This document shows, one piece after another, positions 16,915 through 27,301 of a stretch of 64,000 nucleotides of DNA. The DNA is from Sulfitobacter sediminilitoris (GTDB lineage Bacteria; Pseudomonadota; Alphaproteobacteria; Rhodobacterales; Rhodobacteraceae): NCBI RefSeq assembly GCF_010667575.1, contig NZ_JAABNT010000016.1:1-64000 (forward strand). Direction: 5' to 3'. A program made the position numbers and the translations under genes. The notes beneath the pieces were generated by a model. It was given only the letters and a program-made list of their open reading frames with translations, made no database searches and was not told where the DNA came from. Numbering within the stretch: position 1 is the stretch's first letter; each line of letters opens with the position of its first letter.

Positions 16915-18105
16915 TCAGGGCTCGCGGAACGCTTCTTTCGATTTGTAGAGCGGTTTCAGAAGATACTGCAGGACCGTCTTTGCGCCGGTGTGCAATTCGA
17001 CGCTGGCCTGCATCCCCGGTCTGATCTGCAAGGAGGCCTGCCGTTCCGTCAGGTTCTGCGTATCCACCTTCAACGTGACCTTGTAATGCGGGTTCCCATC
17101 CGCCTCCCGTGCACGTTCATCCTTGAAGGTGTCGGCAGAGACCAGTTTCACCTGCCCTTTCAGGGTGCCGTAGATCGTATAATCATAGGCGGAAAGTTTG
17201 ATCGTCGCTTCCTGTCCCGGCCGCACGCTGGCGATGTCTTCGGGGGGCACCCGGGCCTCCACGAACAATTCCTCGTCCAGCGGAATGATCTGCAGGATCT
17301 CTTCTCCGGGCCGCACCACCCCGCCAATCGTGGTCACGCTGAGGTTGTTCACGATTCCCCGCATGGGGGAGGTCAGCACGGTGCGGTTCAGCTGATCCGT
17401 GCTGGCCGTGAGGTTCTGGCGCAGGGTCGCCAGCTCTTTCAGCACATCGGAGTATTCCTGAGCCCGGTCCAATTCGGTTTGCGTGACAATTTCATCAAAG
17501 CGGATCCGTGCATCGGCATAGGCCTTGCGCGCCCGGGTCGCCTCGAGCAGCGACACGATGTTGCGGTCCAGCAAATCGTTCATCAGATCGCGCTCGCGCT
17601 GCGCCTCGACCAGCACCCGCTTGGCCCCTTCAGAGCGGGACACAAAGTCGGATTGCCGCGCCATCAACAGGGCGCGTTCACTTTCCACAATTGCGGGCGT
17701 GCGTCCGGCCCATTCATCTGGCACAGAGAAATCGAACTGGCCGGCAAGTTCAGCTTCAAGGCGCAAGCGCCTGATTTCGAATGCCGATATCTGGTCGCGC
17801 AAATCATCGACCGAGGACTGGAACTGCGTGCCATGCAACCGTGCCAGCACATCGCCCTTGTTCACGATATCGCCTTCGGCCACCTCAAGCTGGGCAAGGA
17901 TGCCGCCTTCGAGGTTCTGAATGATTTGGGGCCGCGAGGACGAGATCATCGACCCTTCGGCGCGCACGATCTCATCCACCCAGGCAAAGGCGGCCCAGAT
18001 CAGGAACAGCAGTACCGAGGCAGCGCACAGCCAGATCACCATGGACGGGCCGCGCATCTGCCTGCCAAGCTGTGCATCGAACTGTGTCGGGTTCACCAGT
18101 GTCAT
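16915..18105 (-). CDS. type I secretion membrane fusion protein (HlyD family)
   Basis: A 396-residue protein with a short cytoplasmic N-terminus and one transmembrane helix (VIWLCAASVLLFLIWAAFAWV, about residues 24-44). A biotinyl-lipoyl-like half (QNLEGGILAQLEVAEGDIVNKGDVLARL), a long coiled coil (about 110-230) and the second barrel half (LTSPMRGIVNNLSVTTIGGVVRPGEEILQIIP) follow. It bridges the inner-membrane ABC exporter and the TolC channel. The ATG overlaps the ABC gene stop (ATGA), giving tight coupling. It is the last gene of the operon. Confidence 0.94.
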   Translation of the reverse strand: MTLVNPTQFDAQLGRQMRGPSMVIWLCAASVLLFLIWAAFAWVDEIVRAEGSMISSSRPQIIQNLEGGILAQLEVAEGDIVNKGDVLARLHGTQFQSSVDDLRDQISAFEIRRLRLEAELAGQFDFSVPDEWAGRTPAIVESERALLMARQSDFVSRSEGAKRVLVEAQRERDLMNDLLDRNIVSLLEATRARKAYADARIRFDEIVTQTELDRAQEYSDVLKELATLRQNLTASTDQLNRTVLTSPMRGIVNNLSVTTIGGVVRPGEEILQIIPLDEELFVEARVPPEDIASVRPGQEATIKLSAYDYTIYGTLKGQVKLVSADTFKDERAREADGNPHYKVTLKVDTQNLTERQASLQIRPGMQASVELHTGAKTVLQYLLKPLYKSKEAFREP

Positions 18106-20327
18106 GCCGCCTGCCCCTTGCTACGGGCAATGTGGCTCAGCACCTTGTCCTTGGGACCATCGATCGTCATCCGTCCGCCCTGCAGGACCAGTGTCCGGTC
18201 GGTGAGCGCGAGGATCGGCGCACGGTGGGTGGCGATGATGGCGGTGCGCCCCGCCATCCAGCTTTGCAACCGGCTGACTAGCGTTGCCTCGAGCGTCTGA
18301 TCAAGTGCTGCGGTCGGTTCATCCAGCAGACATATCTGCGGATCCTGTAACCAAAGCCGCGCCCAGCCGATCGACTGGCGCTGCCCGATGGACAGCCCTG
18401 CCCCGTTGTCCTTGATCTCAAGATCGAGGCCCTTGTGATGTTCTGTGACGAAAGGACCAAGTCCCGCGAAATCCAGCGCCGCCTGCAAGCGGGCGTCATC
18501 GCGCTCCAGCATCGTCAGGTTCAGGTTGTCGCGCAGTGTGCCCGCAAAAAGCCGTACGTCCTGCCCCAGATAGCCGATCAATCGGCGCAGATCGCGCGGC
18601 TCGATCTGGCTCATCTCCGTGCCGTCGATCAGAACGCGCCCCGTCTCGGGCGCATAGAGGCCCGATAGCAGTTTCAACAGGGACGATTTTCCCGATCCGT
18701 TGGCCCCCAACACCGCAACCTTTTGTCCCGGCAGGATCGCCATGCCCTTGATGTCCAGCGTCGGTGCACCATCATCGTCGTAGCGGAAGGTCACATCGCG
18801 CAGCTCGTAGTGACCCTTCAGGGCCTCCCGGCGCAGGTAGCTGCGGTTTTCTTCCGTGTCCTGTTCGACCTGTGCGATTGCCTCCAACCCATCAAGCGCC
18901 GATTTCACGTTGCCCCAGCGTGCCATCGTCCCGGCAAGCTGTGTGAGCGGGGCCAGGGTACGGCCCGTGAGGATGCCCACCGCGATGATGGAGCCAACTG
19001 TGAATTGTCCTGCGAAAACAAGATAGGTTCCCGTGATCACGGCGGCCACGTAGGTGCCCTGCTGGACCCCCTGTGACCAGAATGTTAGGGTGGAAGCGAG
19101 CTTGCGCTGATCGGAGGATTTCATCGCCTGCAGCGTATTCAACTCGTGCCAGAGCCGCATTACCCGGTCCTCACCGCGCTGGGTCTTGAGGGTATCAAGC
19201 TCAAAGATCGTCTCGTGCAGCAGACGCGAGGCCTTGGCGGAGGCACCTTGCGTCTCTTGCGTCAGACGGATCATCTTTTTCTGCAAAAAGAAGCCGGGGA
19301 TGACCATCAGGATCCCCCCCAGAACCAGCACCCAGACAACATTGCCTGCGATGCTGGCCACGAGGAACAGAAAGACGAAGATGAAGGGAATGTCCGCGAT
19401 CGTGCCGATGGTTGACGCGGTAAAGAATTCCCGCACGGACCCGAATTCGCGCATGGACGAAAAGACCTGATTGGGTGCCTGCCCCCTGACATCAGAGCGC
19501 ATCCCAAGGATGCGCTCCATCAGGACCTGAAGCACAGAGGTTTCGATCTGACGTCCGGCCCCGTCCATCAGGCGCGCCCGCGCGATCTTGATAAAGGCCT
19601 CCATCAGCAGTGCGAGGGCGGCACCCGCCGCCAATACCCACAGCGTCGCCTCGGACTGGTGCGGGATCACCCGGTCATAGACCTGCAACGAGAAAAGCGC
19701 GACCGCAACCGCCAGAAGGTTTGCGATGAATGAGCCAAGTGCGATCTCGGCCATTTGTCGACGGAAGCGGCCAAATTGCCCCCAGAACCAATGCGGTGCC
19801 TTGCTTTCCGTCTTGTGCGTTTCTGCAACCTTGGCCAGCGGCGCCTCGGCCCGCACGATCAACCCTGCGAAAAACGGTGTGAAATCAGCGACCGGCACAT
19901 GTGCCCTGTTGTCGGGGCAGGTCTTGTCGAAAATGATCAGATCGCCCCGTGACTGACCCAGCACCAGAAGCACCTGACCGGAGGTCATATAGGCAAGGGC
20001 CGGCCAATAGTCCGCATGGGGCCGTTCAACCCGGCTGACCTGCGCCAGAAGACCGAGCGAGACAAGCCCTTGCGAAATCGCCGCCGCCTCTTCGTGTTCC
20101 GCCGCCCCTTCGCGTGTCGCGGCACCAATCACTTCGAAAAGATCGCGCTGAATGGCCGCGACGCCCAGAAGCCCGGCATAGGTCGCCGCCAGCCCGGCAC
20201 GTGTCGCGATGCGGTCCTTGAACCGGTTTTCCTTTGCATCAGCCGGAGAGACCGCGGTGTTTGCAGGCGCAATTCGACCCTGATTGCCGTTGGTGATAGT
20301 CAGCGTGAAGGGGCGCTTCTGGGTCAA
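18102..20327 (-). CDS. type I secretion ABC transporter, LapB/HlyB type
   Basis: A 741-residue exporter. The N-terminal 150 residues fit a C39-like domain without a catalytic Cys, which in this class binds substrate rather than cleaving a leader. Six transmembrane helices lie at about 190-460. The ATPase domain has Walker A LGANGSGKSSLLKLL, signature LSIGQRQSIGWARL (a non-canonical LSIGQ) and Walker B ICLLDEPTAALD. It drives one-step secretion of the adjacent adhesin. Both ends overlap neighbours by 4 bp. The non-proteolytic N-domain fits RTX and adhesin substrates with C-terminal signals. Confidence 0.94.
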   Translation of the reverse strand: MTQKRPFTLTITNGNQGRIAPANTAVSPADAKENRFKDRIATRAGLAATYAGLLGVAAIQRDLFEVIGAATREGAAEHEEAAAISQGLVSLGLLAQVSRVERPHADYWPALAYMTSGQVLLVLGQSRGDLIIFDKTCPDNRAHVPVADFTPFFAGLIVRAEAPLAKVAETHKTESKAPHWFWGQFGRFRRQMAEIALGSFIANLLAVAVALFSLQVYDRVIPHQSEATLWVLAAGAALALLMEAFIKIARARLMDGAGRQIETSVLQVLMERILGMRSDVRGQAPNQVFSSMREFGSVREFFTASTIGTIADIPFIFVFLFLVASIAGNVVWVLVLGGILMVIPGFFLQKKMIRLTQETQGASAKASRLLHETIFELDTLKTQRGEDRVMRLWHELNTLQAMKSSDQRKLASTLTFWSQGVQQGTYVAAVITGTYLVFAGQFTVGSIIAVGILTGRTLAPLTQLAGTMARWGNVKSALDGLEAIAQVEQDTEENRSYLRREALKGHYELRDVTFRYDDDGAPTLDIKGMAILPGQKVAVLGANGSGKSSLLKLLSGLYAPETGRVLIDGTEMSQIEPRDLRRLIGYLGQDVRLFAGTLRDNLNLTMLERDDARLQAALDFAGLGPFVTEHHKGLDLEIKDNGAGLSIGQRQSIGWARLWLQDPQICLLDEPTAALDQTLEATLVSRLQSWMAGRTAIIATHRAPILALTDRTLVLQGGRMTIDGPKDKVLSHIARSKGQAA

Positions 20328-21631
20328 ATCTCATCCCCATCCGCCAAAACGCCCAGAAGTCGTGCCAGTTCGACCTGCAATCGCAGCGCATCGTATTTCA
20401 GCGTGACTTCCTCATGCTGCTGGCGCTGGTAAGTTTCATAGACGCTGACCACGTCGATAACCTGTCGCTGACCCGCGTCGTATTGTGCCTGAAAGAGATC
20501 AAGATTTTCCTTGGCTTGCGCGGTCAGACCAGCGGCCTCGGCTGCCTGGCGGGACTTGGCGGCGATCTGACCTTCGAGCTTGCGCAGACGGCGATTGGCG
20601 TCCTCATTGGCCTGAGACACCTTGCGGCCTGCCGCCTCCTTGGTCGCTTCAATCGCGCGCAGGGACGCGCCGGTGCCAAGACCCAACAGGTTTTCCGATC
20701 TGACCCGCAGCCCAAAATCGGAATTTTCGCCCACGGTGCCACCGGCAGAGAGGCCCGGCAGTTGATCCGCCCGGTCGATCTTGGCCGCTGCAATCGCGCG
20801 GGTCTTCTCCGCCTCGGCCAGCACCACGTCCAAGGGCTGCGCTGCGGACGATGACACGTTGAAGGCAGGCACGCCGCGCAGAGCGGTAAGCGGTTCGATC
20901 GACATGGCATTCAGTTCTGCAATTGCGGTGCTCGCCTGCTCGGCATTCGCGGCGCGGTCGGCTTTGATCTCTGCCAGCTTTTGACGCAGGATGTTGAGGT
21001 CAGACCGGTCCGACACGCCGCCGCGTACCCGCTCTGACATGATGTATTCAAAGTGGCCCATGTCTTTGAGCGACCGCTCGGACAGAACGGATTTCTCGCG
21101 CCCCTCGGCGGCTGTCAGATAGAGATCCAGCGCCGTGCCGACGCGATCATTGGTGTCCTGCGCCAGACCAACAGCCGCGACCTCAACATCGGCGATTGCA
21201 AACTCTCGCTCGCCCTTGAGACGTCCGTTGTCAAATAGCACCTGATCCACAACCAGATTGGTAACCAGTGAGCCCAATGATGTCAGGCTGATCTGCGGGC
21301 CGATCTTTGGCAACCAGTTCTTGCTTGCCGCCTCAGACCGAAGCCGGGCTGATCGCAGCTCGGCCTCTGCGGCACGGGAGTTGGCCGCCAACACAGAGGT
21401 CGCCACCCGCTCAAAGCTGCTGTCCGACGGCAGCACCGACCGGCGGCTCATGAGCCCCTGAATGATCACGCTCTCGGAGTTTACTTTTTCGGCATGGGTC
21501 GGCTTGGCAACAGAGGTGTTGTCAGGTGATTTCAGTCGCGCGACGAAATCGCCGCCCGCGTCGGACAGACATCCTGTCAATGCGAATGCTGCTGCACAGC
21601 AGACGACTGCCCTTTTTACACCTTGCCCCAT
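20324..21631 (-). CDS. TolC-family outer membrane channel of the type I system
   Basis: The 435-residue product has a lipoprotein-type signal peptide (VCCAAAFALTGCLSD, Cys21). Long amphipathic helices occur in two homologous halves, as in TolC and LapE (LVVDQVLFDNGRLKGEREFAIADVEVAAVGLAQDTNDRVGTALDLYLTAAEG; LRVRSENLLGLGTGASLRAIEA). It would form the outer-membrane exit duct. It lies between the adhesin and the ABC gene and overlaps the latter by 4 bp. A hairpin precedes it and may lower its expression relative to the adhesin. Confidence 0.92.
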   Translation of the reverse strand: MGQGVKRAVVCCAAAFALTGCLSDAGGDFVARLKSPDNTSVAKPTHAEKVNSESVIIQGLMSRRSVLPSDSSFERVATSVLAANSRAAEAELRSARLRSEAASKNWLPKIGPQISLTSLGSLVTNLVVDQVLFDNGRLKGEREFAIADVEVAAVGLAQDTNDRVGTALDLYLTAAEGREKSVLSERSLKDMGHFEYIMSERVRGGVSDRSDLNILRQKLAEIKADRAANAEQASTAIAELNAMSIEPLTALRGVPAFNVSSSAAQPLDVVLAEAEKTRAIAAAKIDRADQLPGLSAGGTVGENSDFGLRVRSENLLGLGTGASLRAIEATKEAAGRKVSQANEDANRRLRKLEGQIAAKSRQAAEAAGLTAQAKENLDLFQAQYDAGQRQVIDVVSVYETYQRQQHEEVTLKYDALRLQVELARLLGVLADGDEI

Positions 21632-21661
21632 GTCCTGCCTTTAGCGGTACATTTATGTAAG

Positions 21662-21687
21662 GGCGCGGGTCATTTGCCGCCCGCGCC
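21662..21687 (-). terminator. hairpin between adhesin gene and tolC-type gene
   Basis: GGCGCGGG and CCCGCGCC form an 8-bp stem with a 10-base loop, only 15 bp after the adhesin stop codon. There is no strong U tract on the minus strand, so it may act as a partial terminator or an mRNA-stabilising stem. Either would give more adhesin than transporter. Confidence 0.6.
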
Positions 21688-21701
21688 TCTTGTTCAATCG
21701 G

Positions 21702-24700
21702 TCAGGTCGTCACGTTGATATCATCGTCGATGATGATCGTGCCTTCGCTGCCCAAGGAATAGATATCGTTGCCCAAGCCATCAGAGCCTTGTCGTGTCGC
21801 CCCCTGAATGGTGACGGCGTCGTCAGAGCCACCGATGATGGTCAGCTCGTTCGAATTACTCGACAGCGCCAGCAGTGCAGCTTCGTCGATTGTCAGGCGA
21901 CCTTCCTCGGCAAAGCTGAGGTCGACCGTTTCGATGTTGTAGTTCCCCAGACCGGGGTTGCTCATCGTAACAGAGGTGCTGGCGACTTCATCGTCCAGCA
22001 CCACGTAGGTGCCCGAAGTGTTGCCGGCCTGATCTGTGGCCGTGACCACAAGATGCGAACCGTCCGGCACGTCGGAATTGAACTGGAAGTTCGTTTCGTT
22101 GCCGAAATCCTGACTGCGCGCGCCGATCTCAGTGATCGACCCGTTCTCGGCCACCTGATAGACATCCAGATCGTCTGCGCTGATCTCGGTCGAGATGCCG
22201 CGAATGCCGTCGCCGTCACGGGTATAGGACGCGATGACCGGCCCTTCGGGCGCTGCTGTGTCAATCGCCAGCGTGTCGCTGATTGTATCCACGTTACCGA
22301 CAGCGTCAGTCGCGCTGACCGTGATGGCCGCATTGTAGCTGCCTGCCCGGATTGCCGAAGGCGGGATCGTGACAGACCAGTTGCCGGCCGCATCGACAAA
22401 GGCGGTGTGATTGGTTCCATCGAAATTGACCACGACGGTCGAGCCTGCCTCCACCTGGCCACCGAGATCGATGCCGGTGGCTGCTTCGGCGATGTTGACG
22501 GTGCTGTCATAGCCCCCCGCGCCATCCGCCATGTTCAGCGGAACGACTTCGGTATCGATGTTGACCACATCAGATACGGTGGCGGTGTTGCCCGCCCGGT
22601 CCGTCGCCTGCACCGAAATGCTGGCCGTATAGGTGCCGGGGCTGACCTGGGCAGGTGTATAGTTCGCGGTCCATGTCCCATTGGCCCCAACCTGCGCGTT
22701 CACGGCCACTCCATTCAGTGTAACAACAACAGAAGTCGAGCCGATCTCGGTCGTGCCGGTGATCAGCACGCCGCCGCCATCGGTCCGTTCCACCCCGTTG
22801 ATAACGCCATCGCCTTCGATGATATCGGCGCGCACGCCAAGGTTATCGACCCGCGTATCAACCTCGACACTGTCAGAGGCATTCAGCGTATTGCCCGCCG
22901 GATCGGTGGTCGTCGCGGTGATCTGCGCGGTATAGACGCCCGGCGCCACTTCGGAATTGAGGTAATTCGCCTGCCAGTTGCCGCCTGCATCGGCAGTCAC
23001 AGTCTTGCTGACGCCCCCCATGGTCACGGTCACGATCGCATTGGGGTTGGAGGTACCGGTGATAACGACGCCATCGCTGGCCTCGACCTCGTTGACGATA
23101 TCATCCCCTTCCACCGGTGCCGAACTGATCGTCAGGATACCCGCGTCGCGGTCAATTTCGACGTCACGCGTGATGGTGTCGATGTTGCCTGCGATATCGG
23201 TGGCCACGGCTGTCATTACGGCGGTCTGCTGACCTGACGGAATTTCATTGGCGGCAAAGGTCACTGTCCAGGACCCATCCACTGAAACCGTTGCACTGTG
23301 CGTCACACCGCCCAAGGAAACCTGAACCGTTGAGCCGGGCTCTGTCGTGCCGGTCATCACCAGATTTTGTGCTGCTTCTTCGGCGTTGATCACGCCGTCC
23401 GCCCCGCCGGTTGTCCCGGTAAAGGCAAAGTCGCGCACCAGGGTGTCGATATCGACCATGCCCGAGGCGCTGCTGACATTGCCAAAGGCATCGGTCGCGG
23501 TTGCCGTCACTTCGGCCTGCATTTCACCGGTTGGCACTTCGCCCATTGCGAAGTTTGCCGACCAGTTGCCTGCCGCATCTACCGTGGCTTCATGCGTGCC
23601 CGTTCCAAAAGTCACAACAACAGTTGAGCCGGGCTGCGCGGTACCTGTCAGCGTCACGCCATCTTCGCGTTCGACTGCGTTTACGATGCCATCCGTTTCG
23701 ACGCTCTCGGTCGCAATGGTCACTTCAGAGATCGTGTCGATCACAACCGTATCGATCACTGTAGTAGTGTTGCCGAAGGCGTCGGATGTCACGATTGTCA
23801 CGCCCGTCGAGTATTCGCCGCCCTCAAGCGTGCCTGCTGCCCAGCTTACGGACCAGGTGCCATCTGCACCCACCGTGGTGATCTGTTCGATTCCGGCAAT
23901 GGTGACCATGACGGATGCACCCGCCTCGCCTGTGCCGGTCAGCGTCACGCCATCGGCAAAGGACACGGCGTTAAAGAAGTCCTGAACGGACTCTGTGCCG
24001 GACGTTACTTCGATCAGCGGAGGCGTGGTGTCGATGACAAAGCCCGGACCATCGAGAACGACAGGGCCATCCACCGTGTAACATGTGCAGATCGCCTCGT
24101 AAGAGCCATCAGCAGGGAAATTCTCACCCTCGAAGACAACGATAAAGGTGCCATCTTCTCCGATAACGGTCTCGACCTCTTTGTCGCCCAGTATGATTAC
24201 GACCCGGTCGCCGGGTGCTCCGCCGCCTGAAACTGTGGCGGAATGCGGCGCGGAATTGTCGCCGCCGATGTCTGTGCTGCTGTCAGGGTTGTTGATGTAG
24301 GATCAACTGACAGGTCTCGACCACCTCTGCCGCCCACACCGCCGCCGCCACCGCTGCCGCCATCACTGTTGCCGCCACCGGTGCCCAAGACGGCAGCGCC
24401 ACCAACAACAGCTGCGGCAGCTGCACCGCCGCCGCCCAGAAGGCCCGCGCCCAGCAAGGGGGCCGCGAACATGGAAACTTCATCATCCGCCACGCCGGCA
24501 GCCGCCAGTTCCGTGCGCCCAAGATAGATCAGATCATCCGAAGGGCTCCACTTGCCCCATTGTTCGGACGGCCCGAATTGCGCGTACAGTTCTCCCGCGC
24601 CTGTATCCACGAAAGCCACCTCGTTGAGGTTGCCGTCCGCCGATATGAACAGCCGGTTGGGCGTCCCCGAACCGTTGAAGTAATTATCAATCGTGATCTC

Positions 24701-24892
24701 ACGACCGTCGCTGAGCGTGATCACAAGATCATCGCCTTGCCGCTGATGCGACTGCAAGTCGACCTGTCGGAGATTAAGGGAAATCTGCTGGCCTGATCCG
24801 GCCTGGATGACATGGCTTCGCGCCTCGCTTGGCACAACCCCACGCTGCAATCCGCCCGCGCTATCGCGGACGACGAAATCAATCGCCTTCAT
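21702..24892 (-). pseudogene. BapA-like type I secreted adhesin with Ig-like repeats, split by a frameshift
   Basis: Two minus-strand frames make one protein. The first (24892 to about 24300) encodes a BapA-prefix-like domain (KAIDFVVRDSAGGLQRG, DLVITLSDGREITIDNYF) and a Gly-rich linker. The second continues with VIILGDKEVETVIGEDGTF and six Ig-like repeats of about 95-105 residues, each ending in a VDIDT-like strand, then a divergent seventh and a C-terminal secretion-signal-like tail (GSDDAVTIQG ... TIIIDDDINVTT). Reading VDPTINNPDSSTDIGGDNS across the join needs one extra base near 24293-24300 (ACAATC instead of ACATC). No gene of its own explains the second frame, whose first ATG (24074) lies mid-domain. 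The break may be a true mutation, phase variation or a base-calling error. Confidence 0.85.
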
Positions 24893-25189
24893 AACACCAC
24901 CACTCTACCTCGAAGCCCGTTCAATGCGTGACTTCTGTTTATTGCCGGTCCGTTCAAGCGAACCGTGCATAGTATTTCTGATCTTTGGGTACCTGCTAAA
25001 CGCCTGTTTGGCTATATTTTTTTTGAATCCTTCCGCAAATTCTACCCTTTGGTGTGCCTTGTCAGCTCAGCCATTTCTCCATTTGCAGACCTATACGATT
25101 CATTTCCAAGGGGAATTGCATTCGCATTTCGTCAGAATGGCACACAAGCAACAGTTGACAACAAATTCTGCGCCCCCAAGGGTTGCCGC
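24893..25189. promoter_or_regulatory. divergent promoter region between adhesin and CocE-type hydrolase
   Basis: About 300 bp of clearly lower GC than its surroundings, with a run of eight T near 25018 and TATATT just before it. Frames that cross it are extensions of the hydrolase frame without family similarity. It should hold the promoters of both divergent genes. No operator can be named. Confidence 0.5.
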
Positions 25190-27184
25190 ATGACTGTGAC
25201 TCAGAACACCCTTCGCGACATCACCGAAGAGCCCGACCTCGGCATTACCCTCTCTGACGGCTGCCGCCTCTCGGCGCGGATCTGGAAGCCAGTGGATGCC
25301 GATGACGATCCGGTCCCAGTGATCCTGGAATACCTGCCCTATCGCAAACGCGACGGCACCTGCGCGCGTGACGCGCTGACCCATCCGTGGTTCGCGATGC
25401 GCGGCTATGCCTGTGTGCGCGTGGACATGCGCGGCAATGGCGACAGCGAAGGCATCATGGAGGACGAATACGCCCCGCAGGAGCAGGCCGACGCGGTCGA
25501 AGTCATCAACTGGCTGGCAGCGCAACCCTGGTGCAACGGCAACGTTGGCATGATGGGTATCAGCTGGGGCGGCTTTAACGGTTTGCAGGTTGCGGCGCTT
25601 GGACCCGAACCGCTGAAGGCGGTGATCACGCTCTGCTCGACCGTGGACCGTTTCGCGGATGACATTCACTACAAGGGCGGCTGCCTGCTGAATGAGAACC
25701 TCGGCTGGGGTGCGACGATGTGGTCCTATTCGTCCCGTGCGCCAGACCCCGCCCTGCGCGAGAACTGGCGCGAGATGTGGCTGGAGCGGTTGGAAGCCGA
25801 ACCGTTTCTGCCTGATCTCTGGCTGCGCCACCAGCGCCGCGACGCTTATTGGCGGCATGGGTCCGTGATTGAGGATTACAGCGCCCTAAAAGCCAAGGTG
25901 CTGGCGGTTGGCGGCTGGGGTGATGCCTACAAGAACGCTGTTCCACAACTTGTTGAGGCGCTGCCGGCTGCCAAGGGCATTGTTGGCCCGTGGGTTCACA
26001 AGTATCCGCACTTTGCCGTGCCAGAGCCGCGCATCGGCTTTCTGCAAGAGGCGCTGCGCTGGTGGGATCGCTGGTTGAAGGACCTCGACACCGGGGTAGA
26101 GGACGACCCCGATTATCGGGCGTATCTGATGGACGGCACGCGTCCCGCTGCGTGGTATTTTGAACGTCCCGGTCGATGGATCGCGGAAGCCGAAGGCGCA
26201 ACCTCGCACCTTGAGACCAAAACCCTGCACCTGACGGACGAAAGTCTGTCATCGACTGCGGGAACCCTGACCAAGACTGTCGCCTCACCGGCGCATTGCG
26301 GCGCGGATGCGGGCGAGTATTGCGCCATCTGGCTTGGGCCCGAAATGCCCGGCGACCAGCGGCGTGACGATGCGCTGTCGACCACTTTTGACAGTGGACC
26401 GCTGACCACGGACATGGACATCGTCGGTGCACCGAAGATCACGCTCACCGTATCAAGCGACCGGCCACAGGCGCAGATTGCCGTGCGCCTGAACCACATT
26501 CATCCAGACGGTGCCGCGACGCGGATCACCTACGGTGTGCTGAACCTGAGCCATCGCGCAGGCGCCGCTGATCCCCGGCCGCTCCCCCCCGGACAGGCCG
26601 AAGAAATCAGCTTTGCGCTGGATCATATCGCTTACCGCGTGCCCAAGGGACACCGCCTGCGGGTCTCGATTTCAAACGCCTATTGGCCGCTGATCTGGCC
26701 CTCCCCGGAAAAGACCAACCTTAGTCTGACTGCAGGTCAGATCGCCCTGCCCCAGCGGCCAACGTCCGGCGGCAACGAACATCTTTTTGAGCCGCCCACC
26801 GCTGCCGACCCGTGGGAGATCGAAACCCTGCGGCCCGAAAACCACATCCGCCGACAGGAGGTCGATATGGTGACGGGCCATGTCGATCTGGTGATTGAGG
26901 ATGATTTCGGGCGCGTCCGCGACTGCGATCATGGCCTGATTACCAGCACCATCGCCCGCGAGCGCTGGCGCATTCATCCCGACGATCCCAATTCTGCGCA
27001 GGGGTCCTGTCACTGGACGGATGAGTTGGAGCGCGACGACCTGCGCCTGCGCACCGAGGCGAGCTGCGAAATGACTTCTGATGCAACGCACTTCCATCTA
27101 AGCGCGCGCATGGAAGCATTTGAGAACGACGAACTGATCTTTGAGCGCGACCTAACACAGAGCATTCCACGCGATCACATGTAA
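25190..27184 (+). CDS. CocE/NonD family alpha/beta hydrolase (X-Pro dipeptidyl-peptidase-like)
   Basis: The start chosen is the ATG at 25190 (MTVTQNTLRDITEEPDLGITLSDG), giving 664 residues; the frame is open further upstream, but that part is low-GC and unlike the family. The catalytic domain shows VILEYLPYRKRD, VRVDMRGNGDSEG and the nucleophile elbow GISWGGFNG (Ser125). The C-terminal half is the jelly-roll domain of CocE/NonD enzymes. It hydrolyses an ester or amide bond of an unknown small substrate. There is no signal peptide. The next genes encode a peptide-type ABC importer, so it probably acts on the imported compound. Confidence 0.9.
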   Translation: MTVTQNTLRDITEEPDLGITLSDGCRLSARIWKPVDADDDPVPVILEYLPYRKRDGTCARDALTHPWFAMRGYACVRVDMRGNGDSEGIMEDEYAPQEQADAVEVINWLAAQPWCNGNVGMMGISWGGFNGLQVAALGPEPLKAVITLCSTVDRFADDIHYKGGCLLNENLGWGATMWSYSSRAPDPALRENWREMWLERLEAEPFLPDLWLRHQRRDAYWRHGSVIEDYSALKAKVLAVGGWGDAYKNAVPQLVEALPAAKGIVGPWVHKYPHFAVPEPRIGFLQEALRWWDRWLKDLDTGVEDDPDYRAYLMDGTRPAAWYFERPGRWIAEAEGATSHLETKTLHLTDESLSSTAGTLTKTVASPAHCGADAGEYCAIWLGPEMPGDQRRDDALSTTFDSGPLTTDMDIVGAPKITLTVSSDRPQAQIAVRLNHIHPDGAATRITYGVLNLSHRAGAADPRPLPPGQAEEISFALDHIAYRVPKGHRLRVSISNAYWPLIWPSPEKTNLSLTAGQIALPQRPTSGGNEHLFEPPTAADPWEIETLRPENHIRRQEVDMVTGHVDLVIEDDFGRVRDCDHGLITSTIARERWRIHPDDPNSAQGSCHWTDELERDDLRLRTEASCEMTSDATHFHLSARMEAFENDELIFERDLTQSIPRDHM

Positions 27185-27301
27185 TCGGATCGCAACATAA
27201 TCAGCCGGATTAAACCTTGCGAGCATGCCGGAAATGCGCAAACTTGACCCATCAATCAACAAAAGTCGCACCAAACGCGATTCCAACGGGAGAGACCTGA
27301 A

